A DNA stretch of 64,000 nt, from contig MNCI01003851.1 in assembly GCA_015680685.1 (NCBI GenBank), forward strand, positions 609,211 to 673,210. The letters are read 5' to 3'. The position numbers were made by a program, and so were the translations under genes. Positions 11,150-21,479 of this stretch are shown piece by piece. The first letter of the stretch is position 1, and every line of letters begins with the position of its first letter. The notes under the pieces were generated by a model, which saw nothing but the letters and a program-made list of their open reading frames with translations, was not told the DNA's origin and searched no databases. The DNA comes from Gnetum montanum (Eukaryota; Streptophyta; Gnetopsida; Gnetales; Gnetaceae).

Positions 11150-14100
11150 GCTATTAATGCATAAATTTTGGACACACCAACGCCTTGGAAAAACTCATTT
11201 GAGGAGGCTATTGCCTACGGTGCCTCCTGTATGGGTACTAAAACCTAGGAATAGTCTTAGCTGGAGAAGGCCATGTGATGTTTCAAAACAAAATAAATTA
11301 AATTGAAAAGTTAGAAGAATTCAATTTGAACAACTATCTTGAAATTCAAAACTTCATGAAAACACAGTAGGTAGTAAGAAAATTTAAAATTTTCCCTAGT
11401 TTTCCACTACTACTACTAGTTTGTGCCATCTCATCATTGTGGATGCCACTGCAGTCGATGTTGCTCATAGTCATCAGAAGAGGGAGAAAGAGAGATTTTT
11501 TTGGTGTTTGAACAACATGCACCTCACCATCATCTACCATGCAACTTGTCATTGATGGAAGAAAACCTAGGAAGGTTGCCTATTATAACTTCATCATTGC
11601 TGAAGAGAGAAAAAAAGAGAGAAGCCTACTACATTTGTTGATTCAGATTTGCAGAGAGAGGGAAATAGAGAGAGAGAAAAAAAAACTACAAGATCTCATT
11701 ATCATGTTCTGATAGATGCATTACTATCTCCAGTACTATGTCTACCACCATCATGGATCTACAACAAAAAGGAAAAAGAAAACTGTCACCTCTTGGTTTT
11801 CTACTGAGATTGTTGATTCTCATCCACACAGCTCTACCACTGTTGACTACCATTAGTCCATTGCCAAGAATAAAGAAATAGGACAACAAAACCCACTTGT
11901 TTTGCCCACTGTTTGCATGCATCAGCTCCATTGTTGTTTTCTCAAGAAAAATAGGAGAAGAGAAAGAGAGAGAAAACCATCACTTGATGGTTTCTTAGCC
12001 CTTGGAGATCCCCTGCCCATCTATGCACATCTCAATGGAGAGAGATGCAGTTGTTTGGGAAGAGAGCCTAATCTGTTAAGGAGGCCCTTGCTCCCCTCTC
12101 CTGACATCATCTTTGTTCTTTGCTTTATAGCCACTTGATAGTTATGTTTCATCTCCTAGCATGTTGCTTCACCTTCCTACACATCAGTCCAGCTTCCTGC
12201 ACATTAACATTGCTTCGTGAAGTGGTATATGATTTTATAGAATAGTTTTGTTGATCATGGCCCTATGCGATAACATGGGCAAGGTAGGCCACAACACTTA
12301 GCTCCTAAACACCAAATTGCATGCAAGTGTAAGGAGCAAGAAAAACCATGAAATCTTAAAAGGAAAATAATAAAATAAGAAAAATTTTAGAAAAATAAAT
12401 TTAAAATTGAATAATAAAATGACCTCACCCAACTTAGGACTCAGGTAAGGATCACTAGAATTAGAAATTCAAAAATGGAATTGGGAAACAAGGGTTATAA
12501 AAAAAAAGAAAGTTTTTAGTAACAACAATTTTCAAAAAATAGGAAGCATATAAAAAAGGTAGAAAATAAAACGTTTGAATACAAAGGTTTTAAAAAAAAT
12601 TCAATAGGTTCCAAAATAGGATCGAAAAATGAAATATCCATAAGAAAATGACAAGAAGAGCTGATAAGCAAAAGGTGGGAGAAAGGCCCTCCTTCTAGCA
12701 CTAAAAAAGAGTTGATGTGTAAATTTTGGACACACCAGCACTGGGAAAAAAAAACTTGTTTAAGGAAAATATTGCCTAGGATGCCTCTTGTATGTGTATG
12801 GAAACCTAGGAATAGTCTTAGGTGGAGAGGGATATGTGGCCTTTTGAAAATAGTAAAGAAAAATTGAGAATTTTAATTGGAATGATTATCTTGAATTCAA
12901 AAATATAAAGGTAGCCAAAATAAAATTTCCCTGCTTCTTAGTTGCTACCATCATTTGCTGCCAATTTGTTGTGGATGCTACCATAGCCAACATTGCTTAT
13001 AACTAACAAAGGAGGGAGAGAGAGAGAAGAGGCTAGATCAAGGGGCTCACTGATGCAACTTTGATGCATAGAAAAAAAATTCCCCATGACTAGCATGAGA
13101 GGGAAAAATTTGTTCCTATTTGGAGAACCTTGCCACGGATGCACTACCTACTAAAAATAAAATGGAACTATAAAACTCACACCTGCAACTGATGCAACAC
13201 TGTAGTAGAGACAGAGAGAGAGAGAAAAAAAGTTGTCAGATCCCACTATCACATGCCGATAGATGCATTTCTATCTTCAATACTATGTCTATCATCATCA
13301 GGGGTCTACCATGAAAAGGGAAAAGAAAATCATTGCCTCTTGGTTTCCTATTGAGATTGTTGACCATCATCTACATAGCTCTACTGCTACTGACCATCAT
13401 CAGTCTATTGTTAGGAATAAAGAAATAGGATTGTAGAATCCACTTGCTATGCTCACCATCTATGCATGTCAACTACGCCATTATTGCCCTAAGAAAAATA
13501 GAAGAAGAGAGAGAGAAAGAGAAATCATTTTCCACTAGTTTCCTAGCCCCTAGAGATTCCCCTACCCATCTATGTGCATCTTAATGGAGAGAGATGTAGC
13601 TATTTGGGAAGAAAGCCCAATTTCTTAAGAATGCCCTCACTTTCCCCTCTTGACATCATCTTTGTTCTTTTCTTTATAGCCATGTACTAGTGACATTTCA
13701 CCTCCCTACATGTCAATCCATCTTCTTGCATATCGGTCCACCTCCTTGGACATTAGTTCACCTTTCCGCATGTTGGTCCACCTTTTCACGTATTAACATT
13801 GCTTGGTGAAATGGTATATGATGTTATAGGATAGTTTTGTTGATGATGACCTCATGCGATAGCATGAGCGAGGTTGGCCACAATACTTAGCCCCCAAACA
13901 ACAAATTGCATGCAAGTTCAAGGAGCAAGAAAAAACCATGATATCTTAAAAGGAAAATAATAAAATAAGAAAAATTGTAGAAAAATAAATTTAAATTTGA
14001 ATAATAAAACCACCTCAACCAAGTTAAGACTCAGGTAAGGATTGCCAAAATTAGAAATTTGAAAATGCAACTAGGAAACAAGGGTTATAAAAAAAAGGTT

Positions 14101-14225
14101 TCAATAACAATAATTTTTAGAAAATGAGAAGCATAAAAAAATGTAGAAAATAAAGGGTCTGAAGACAAAGGTTTTTTAAAAAAATTCAACAAGTTTCAAG
14201 ACAAGATTGGAAAATAAAATAATAG
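11150..14225. repeat. Tandem duplication of a block of about 1.56 kb
   Basis: Two diverged direct copies run from about 11150 and from about 12710. The shared word AAATTTTGGACACACC sits at 11163 and 12721, giving a 1,558-bp period. Many other blocks repeat in order, including a GAGA-rich tract, GCATGCAAGT and AAAAGGAAAATAATAAAATA. The inverted sister element (25.4-36.9 kb) has only about 1.9 kb between pol and the extra ORF against about 4.1 kb here, so the block appears to be an addition in this copy. No coding signal was found; open frames inside are short and unsupported. Confidence 0.8.
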
Positions 14226-14285
14226 GTACTTAAATGTCATAAGTTACACATTGAATGCTAATCCTTTGTTATGTTATGACCATAG

Positions 14286-17150
14286 ATGGCACTTAAAGGG
14301 AAGAACATGCCAGAAGGAGGACCACCCCAACAAAGGGACCAATGACTATAAATAGAAAGGCGCTAAGAATAGGCCCATGTGCAAGTAGAGACTAATGTAA
14401 CAAGAACTCTTTGGAAGGAGCCCAAAGTGGTATTTTTCCAAAAAATTTCTTAAAAGGTAGTCACAATAGAATAGTCTCATCTAGATGAGGTACCTAAACC
14501 AAGATTGAACCTTGAGGTTACCTTAACAAAAGCTTGATCAAGTAGATCATGAACAAGGAGGTCCAAAAATTAGTTCTCTAAGAGTTAAACTTTGGATATT
14601 TCTTGGAGTTTGCACCACTAGAAATCAAACCATAGTTGTAGAACTCTCCCATTTGGTCCACAATCACTTCCAGCAAGGAGTGGTACATGGAAGAGACATA
14701 CTTGTTCTAGAAAAATCAATAGGCTAGTTCAACAGTTAAGATTAAGGAAATTTCAATGTCTTGCTTGGTGAAAGACATTGTAGAGGTCCTTTGGTTACCA
14801 AAAACTTGGGCAAACCTTGCTAAAATCCTGATGCAGGAAGATCCTAACATTAATAAGGAGTGGAGTTGATTGTAAGGTGTTAGATGCACTCACCATGGTG
14901 GAATATGCATACTTCAAGATTGCAGCCTTTAACCTCAATCTAATGGTGAGGCCAAGTAAGATCATAGTCTTCCCCAAACATGCATGTGCCACTCTAAGTA
15001 GTAGATTCCTAGTTAACCTTCCATAGTTGATCTATGTAGAGATAGAGAATAGGTTTAAAGAAAATGAACATGGAAATAATACACTCCATTCTTATGTCTC
15101 ATCTAGAAATTATGTAGGGAGGAAGGAATAAACTGCTATATAAATGATGCCATTTTACATGCTTTAACTAACTCATGGGAAGAAATGATGGAGGATAAGG
15201 TACCTACCAAATTCATCCAATAGGAGAAGCAATAATCACCACCTCCACAACCCACTCATGAAAAAACACCAAAGTCTTGCATTACTCTTGAGTGCATGCA
15301 TGAGATCCAAGAATAGCTCTTGTATGAGTAGGAGTAGAGAGTAGGAATGAGTGGTAGTGATCTATCCATGTATCACCCAACAATGAGCCACCTCAATGAA
15401 GTGGCTTGAACAATTAGTCATATGGATGGTGGGGGACCAATTTTTTTAGCCCAAAGAACATAGTTTCTTGTGAGATTAAATCCTAGTGCTTGAGAGGTAA
15501 TGGTATTCTCTCTCTTAATAGTAACAATTCCAAAAACACTTTGGGAATGCTACTAATTTCTCAGTGCATCTAGAGGAGGGAAAGAGGGGTAACTATCTTG
15601 TTTATGTAGCATCATGGACAAGAGATAGTGGTTGAGGTGGTTGTTGACAAGATTGTTGAGGCACTTAACACACCTATGACACTTGTACTAGATATTTCTA
15701 TACTCAAAGATGTTTGGACATCCATAGGAATAGTTAGCAGTAGATTAAGCACAACCCAAAATGAGAAATTACTGCACCAACTTGTGGGAACTAGATAACT
15801 AATTATAGATGTCTTCAGTCTTCTGGATACCATCATTGTAACTCAGTTGGAGTTGTTGGAAGAAAGGGGAAAGTGCATTATAATGAAGGGAAAACTCAAA
15901 ATAGCTAAAGCAAAGAACCAATGCTTGACTACAGAGGTTGACAAATTAAGAGCCCAACTTTCTAATCTCACATTACTTAACCCAACACTAACATGCAATG
16001 AAGATTTTAAAAAGCTTTAGGAAAAGGTCAAAAAGGTTAAGGAGGCCAAGGAGAGTGGTCTTTGATAAGTCCTTTGCCAATGCCACAATGCATAATATCC
16101 AAAAGGCCTTAGAGTAGACTGACCAGAAGAAGGTGATTTTGACCCTAGAGAATCATCGCTTATGGAATGTTGATGCACAAAAGTGACATATGGTATATTT
16201 CATCCATCAATAGTAGGAGTAGATAGCCGACGTGAATGTAGAAATAAGGAGATTGGAAGTAGAATATAGAAACCTCTCCATGGAGGAAGTTTAAGTCTTA
16301 TCCCACAAATTCGCAATTGAGATAGCCACTTGGAAGAATGAGGCTCTTAAATTTTAAAAGGTCAAGAACCATGATAGAGATTAGGTTGACCTACAAAAGG
16401 AAATTAATGAAAAGCAGATTTAGATGAATAAGGCAAAAATCAATGAGACCCTCCAATAGCTTAAGCAAGGAGGTGATGTATGGTAGCCTATATTTGATGG
16501 GTTAAATGACTACAAAAAAGTAGAAATTTACATGAAAGAGCTACAGATTGAGGAGATGATAGAGTATATGAAGCTTGCCAATATCTACTATGGAAACTTG
16601 GTGATGATAATTACTAGATGATCATGGTTAGAATTGGAAAAACAAGTGGCCAACTCATACTTATTGTATGAATCATAGTTCAAGCATGATAAAGACACTA
16701 AGAAGAAGCTTGAGATTACCAATTCTAAGCTCAAGGTTCTCAAGGAAAAGTTCACCGATCAAAAATCAACTATTGAGAAACTAGAAAAAAGGATAAATGA
16801 TTACTAGGAGTTGGACAATGCACTCAAATAGAAAAAATTCATTTTCTAGTTCATGAACATGAAGGAGTTTTTCCTTACAATGTCCTATCTATGGGATATT
16901 TTCATTCCAATCCACATTGATCATGCAGCATGGATTGTGAAATATCCTTGGAGTTAGGAGGAGAAGATGAAGGAATTGTTGAACTTCTTTTATCTTCCAC
17001 TGCAAGTTGCAACTACTATAGGTCAACCATAATCACATCAACCACCATGTGCACTCGAAGCAAGAGAAGGTCCTTCAGAGCCTCAGGAGCCTCCACTACC
17101 TCGGATCATTTGATCTTTGTCAATATCTTCACATCATTTGAGGAATAATG
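14286..17150 (+). pseudogene. Extra ORF between pol and 3' LTR, unknown function, coiled-coil-like C-terminal half
   Basis: This plus-strand reading frame is broken by many TAG stops and shifts but aligns along its length with the minus-strand copy at 26380-29300. A possible start is the ATG at 14286. The N-terminal half has blocks such as FKIAAFNLNLMVRPSKI and the matched pair ATLSSRFLVNLP (here) and VTLSSKFPINLP (other copy). The middle has VDKIVEALNTP and LLHQLVGTR. The C-terminal half is rich in K, E and L and looks coiled-coil (KLRAQLSNL; later EITNSKLKVLKEKF). Its place just before the PPT and LTR marks it as part of the element. Tat-group elements are known to carry additional ORFs, but I do not recognise this one. 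Confidence 0.65.
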
Positions 17151-17318
17151 TTTGTTAGTTTTATCCTGGTGTTTAATTTTGTGGTCCGAGACACTAAAAT
17201 TTTGTAATCATTGTAAAATCATACACATGGATACTTAGTTTTTGTTGTGTATTTTGTGTGTTAATAATCCCATATCTTTTCAAAATCTATAAAGAACTTG
17301 AAGAGGAGCTTCCATTCA

Positions 17319-17330
17319 ATTGTGGGAGTA
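17319..17330 (+). promoter_or_regulatory. Polypurine tract before 3' LTR
   Basis: ATTGTGGGAGTA lies directly before the LTR start TGATGAAG. The sister element has TTGTGGGGGTA before its LTR start TGATGAAT. The tract primes plus-strand cDNA synthesis in LTR retrotransposons. Confidence 0.75.
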
Positions 17331-18222
17331 TGATGAAGCATCATGGTTTGGCCGTGTCAATGAGATGCTATTGACATGACTTCATCAATAGAATCTCATC
17401 AATGTGATCTTGTCAATGTGATCTTGTTGATGTAGAGTTTGACTCTTTAACATATACCCATCAATGGGGCACCTTGTTTTTGCCTATAAATGTGCACCGC
17501 GTACTGCATTTATGGAATTCCTTTCATAAGTTGTAGTGAAGCTCTAGTAGTTTTTCCATTCAAAAGTTAGAATATTTTCTAAGTTCCTGTAGTAGGAGTC
17601 AAAGAGTGTATAGATCTTTATCCAAGCATTGTTGTGCCTAAGCACTTAGTGTGTACAACAATAAAGATGATAAATGTTGTAGTACTTTGAAATAGATTAA
17701 TTGTTTTTCTCAAGCATTTAATATTTCAAGAAATTTCATTTAATGTTTTAAGTAATTAAGTAATTAATTAAACTAGATAAATAGTGATTAATGAAAGGAC
17801 ATAAGTATGATCACTTCAAGCATACGTGTAACACTTAGTAATCTCAGTAACACTAAACATTGGTAACCTAGTAGCATTGAACATGTTTGGAATGTGTATA
17901 GCAAGTTGGAATAGATGCTGTTGTTAGGATTAGTTAAGTGTTAGCTAGTTAGATTAATTTAGCAATTAATTACCTTATTATTTATTTTTTATTTTTAAGC
18001 AACTTAGAACATAAAATGATAAAAATGATAAAAATAATATGCCTCAATTATGCTTAACCATACCCTTGTACTCATAAGTGTAATTGGAAAGACCATGATT
18101 GCCATAGTTAATTCACCTCCTAGGCTGGTGTATGTAGAAATGTAGAAGTCCTTGGAATTTATTGGAACATGTGTAAATGCTTATGATTTGTATGGTTGGA
18201 TGTAGGGTCTACTTGGTGCTCA
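17331..18222 (+). repeat. 3' LTR of the plus element
   Basis: The LTR begins TGATGAAGCATCATGG after the PPT. It shares many blocks in order with the complement of 25410-26188, including AGAATATTTTCTAAGT, ACAATAAAGATGA, and the stretch with ACCATAC near 18060. Homology fades near 18,220, which I take as the end. TATA-like sequence (CCTATAAATG, about 17490-17500) is a plausible core promoter. No target-site duplication could be verified. Confidence 0.7.
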
Positions 18223-18784
18223 TAATAGATTATGGGTTTCTTTATTAACAATTATTTTTGATTTCTATCTTATTCTATTTTAAGTTTGTGGGTTCTTTGT
18301 GCTTGGAATCTTCATAGGCTTGTTCATCAATAGGGATATCTTGCCAATACAAGAAAGTAGTGGATATGTTCTTTGTTTCAAATTCTCTCTTAGATCTAAT
18401 GCTAATGTTTCTTCTTGATGCCTTTTTGGAAGCTTATGGTTGTTAGAGTTATCTTATCGATTAGATCTTGGAGGAAAGTAGCTGATTTAGATATTGTAAC
18501 AACTACAAAAGATGCAAGTGGTGTCACCTCAAAAACAATTGATAGTCTTCACATGATATGGGACATGTACGAGGTTGAATAGTAGATTAGTAATAATTAG
18601 TCTCAACATGGTATGGAACATGGGTGAGGTTGAGTTAGGTGCTTTGAAAGCTACCATGCACATACAATGCTTATGGGTTTTAAGGAGCTTTCTATTCTTT
18701 AGGGAGGCTTAGACCTAGTCACCTAGGATTACTTCTAGATGAGACTCAAACCTAGTTAGTCTAGGAGAAAAGTGGAATTAGGCC
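18223..18784. other. No gene seen
   Basis: AT-rich sequence between the LTR of the plus element and the first of two long direct repeats. A phrase of about 17 bp around ACATGATATGGGACATG recurs with changes at about 18546 and 18606. I see no coding signal. Confidence 0.55.
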
Positions 18785-19560
18785 TCGGATTATAGTCAAC
18801 ATGTTATCTAGATAAAAAAGAGCAATAGATATGATTGTGATGGATCCTATCATGTAATCTAGGATTCATGTACTTCCTTCTTAGGCCATAAGACTACCAT
18901 AAGCCTGTTGAGGTTACTTTGTAATGGATACTACTAGGAGACCAACTAATGATGAGGATGTTTTAAGATTATCAATGATGAGGTAGTTGTAGGTGGGCTA
19001 GAAGCCTTTGGATATTTTTGTTAGTGTTAGACTAAATACCTAGAAGTCTAGTCTGCTAAGTCTATTCTTTGTTAATGTATTCAAAAGTATGCTTTATTGG
19101 TTTTTTGTAGCTATGATGGCATACTCTAGCAATGTCTTAAAAAGGACATGAAGGTTGATCTAGCTACTTGAAGAGTGCTAATTCTTGCTACATGATGGTA
19201 CATGTAGATGAAGTAAGTATAGGTACTAGACATAGAAGGATGATATGATTGGTCAACATGATGGTGGAAGATTGAAGAATCTAAGTGCTAGAGTCTCCTA
19301 CAATGTTGTAATACTTGGATCCATGTTGTATAAGGGTCATGTATTTTTCTCATTATCATACCCCTTGATCCCTTTATTTTGTTATAATTGATGAAATGAT
19401 TGGAGGAGAATAATGTTGGGGTCTATTTATCAGTTTAGGTTATAAGGTTTGTTAAGGAAATTAACTAGGAAAACAAATAATAAAAAAAGTAATAAATACA
19501 AAAATTAAAATAAATTATTTAAAGGAATTAATCCAAACTTTGAGGTGTGATATTTTAGCA
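18785..19560. repeat. Long direct repeat, copy 1 (LTR-like)
   Basis: About 775 bp recurs as a diverged direct copy at 19776-20565. Matching blocks in order include GAGCCTTTGGATATTTTTGTTAG-type sequence, CTATGATGGC, and TATCATA-CCCTTGAT. The size suits an LTR. Directly after copy 1 lies TTAGCATTAGAGCATGG, which resembles the tRNA-Met primer-binding site found after many plant 5' LTRs (TGGTATCAGAGC). That supports copy 1 being a 5' LTR of a plus-strand element, but no gag or pol of such an element is recognised. Confidence 0.65.
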
Positions 19561-19580
19561 TTAGAGCATGGTTCCAAATC
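19553..19580 (+). promoter_or_regulatory. Possible degenerate tRNA-Met primer-binding site
   Basis: TTTTAGCATTAGAGCATGG follows the first long direct repeat and matches the common plant form TGGTATCAGAGCATGG at most positions. It would prime minus-strand cDNA synthesis. The match is imperfect and the element it would serve is not recognised. Confidence 0.4.
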
Positions 19581-19775
19581 ATTTTTTAGAGTTTGATAAA
19601 GTTCTTTAAGTTACATTTGATGCTCAGAGAAAATAAGAAGAAGAAGAAGTAGAAAAAAATGGAAGTTGTAGTTAATTTCTTAGGATTGAAATTTTAATAT
19701 CTATTTTGATTATGACATGCCTAAGAGTGAAGGAAAAATAGGATCCCAAAGAAGCAAGCAAAACAACATTAGATC

Positions 19776-20565
19776 CAAGATTATAGTCAACAAGTTAGCT
19801 AGTTGAAAGTGAGTAATAGAGGTAATTATGGTGGTCCCTATCATGCAATCTAGATTTTAGGTACTTTGTATTTGGACCACAAGACTATTGCAAATTTTTC
19901 AAGGTTACTTGATAGCATAATCATTGGTTATTACTAGGAGACTAACTAATGATGAAGATGTTTCAAGATTTTTGACAATGAGGAGGTTGTAGTTGGGCTA
20001 GGAGCCTTTGGATATTTTTGTTAGCATTAGACATAATACTTAGGAGTCAGGTGTGGTAAGTCTATTCTTTATTAATGTATTTAACAGTATGATTTAATAG
20101 TGTATTATAGCTATGATGGCCCATTCTAGTCATGTCTTAAAGGGGACAACAAGGTTTATCTAACTACTTAGAGAATGATGACTTTTCCTACATGATGATG
20201 CATGCAAATGAAGTAGGTACAAGTAGTGGACATAGGATGATAATGTAACAAATGTAACATGATGATGGAAGATTGGAGAATCTAATTGCTAGAATCTTCT
20301 ATGATGTTTTAATACTTACATCCATGTTGTCTAAGGGTCAAGTTTATTTTGTCCATTATCATAACCCTTGATTCATTTCTTTTGTTATAATTAATAAAAT
20401 GTTAAGCGCAACATTCTACTTGGGTGTGTTTGCAAGTTTTGGTTCTAAGGTTAATTAACAAAACTAGTGAGGGAACAAAATAGTAAAGAAAAGGATAAAC
20501 ACAATAATTAAAAGAAATTTTTCAAAGGAATTAAGACAAACTTGGGGGTTTGACATCACCCAAGT
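19776..20565. repeat. Long direct repeat, copy 2 (LTR-like)
   Basis: Diverged direct copy of 18785-19560, offset by about 990-1,003 bp. It starts near GATTATAGTCAAC and ends near GGAATTAAGACAAACTT. Only about 200 bp separate the copies, too little for an element's coding region, so this is either a tandem LTR arrangement or a deletion between two LTRs of one element. Confidence 0.65.
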
Positions 20566-20860
20566 TGTGAGCAAAGAAGGAAGATGCATAATTTTTAAAG
20601 TTTTGCATTGCTCACTTTCACATGATGATTTGGACTAGGCTAGGTAAAGAAGTAATTCTGCAGGTTGTGAGGATAATCCTTCTAGGATTCTTTAATAAGT
20701 TCACAAAGATAATCTTTGAGATATAGTGTGACATCAAGGAGCTATCCAAGGACATCTTGGACTATAGGAAATACTTGGACAAGTTATGAGAGTGAAGAAA
20801 ATATCAACAATTAAATGTCAATTGCACATTGCTACTAGAAACCCAAATTTTTAGGGTAAA

Positions 20861-21260
20861 GTCTAACCTACTAGACTCTTAAATTTTTATTGAGAGATGA
20901 GTTAGAAGTTAAAGAATTAAAAAAATTTGGTCTTTTGTTGGCTAAAAGAACTAACTTTGAAGTTGATTGTACAGGTTCAATGACCTAGACATGTAAAGTC
21001 TTGATCATTTGCCATTCTAGTAGAACTTATTATGGGATTTCTTCGAGCATTGCAATTGAAGATCTAACTTACTAGGCTCTCAGATTTTTATCGAGAGATA
21101 AGTTAGGAGTTTAAGAATTACGAAGAGTTGATCTTTTATTAGCTAAAAGAAATAACTTTGAAGTTAACTGTATAAGTTCAATGATCTTGATGTGTAAAGT
21201 CTTGGCCATTTGGCATTCTAGGAAAACTTATTATGGGATCTCTTCCACCATCAAAATTGA
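20861..21260. repeat. Tandem duplication, 200-bp unit
   Basis: Two adjacent copies, 20861-21060 and 21061-21260, both start with a TCTAAC-TACTAG phrase and end in AAATTGAA or CAATTGAA. They differ at scattered sites, so the duplication is old. No coding function is visible. Confidence 0.85.
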
Positions 21261-21479
21261 ATATCTCATCTAATGTACCATTTCAATGCATAGTATAAGA
21301 GGTTGAGACTACACAAGTTCTAAATTGAGTATAATAATAGAGGATGGCTTCATCCATTATGAAATAAAGTCCATGAAGGGAACATAGAGTAGCCAAAGGG
21401 ATCAAGCATCATCCTAAGCTCAAAGGATAAGTAAAATTCAATTTATTTTAATGTATTTTTAGAATTTAGAAGATAGAAT

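Larger units (their letters stand above)
6494..18222 (+). mobile_element. Tat/Athila-like Ty3/gypsy element, plus copy, with an extra 3' ORF
   Basis: Plus-strand order is an LTR-start fragment, protease, RT, (inverted) RNase H, integrase, an A/T-rich post-pol stretch, a tandem-duplicated block, an extra ORF, a PPT and an LTR. The linker before RT carries the Athila/Tat-style phrase with KYAFLKNGK. Gag is missing: the LTR-like start at 6494 is followed within about 150 bp by protease sequence, which implies a large deletion. A second copy of the same family lies inverted at 25410-36858. The right boundary is set by where homology between LTR copies fades, so it is approximate. Confidence 0.8.

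Noticed and set aside
15612-15836. Minus-strand frame conserved with the plus-strand frame at 27661-28047
   Set aside because: The conservation is real but arises because the opposite strands carry the homologous extra ORF; the stated frames are shadows.
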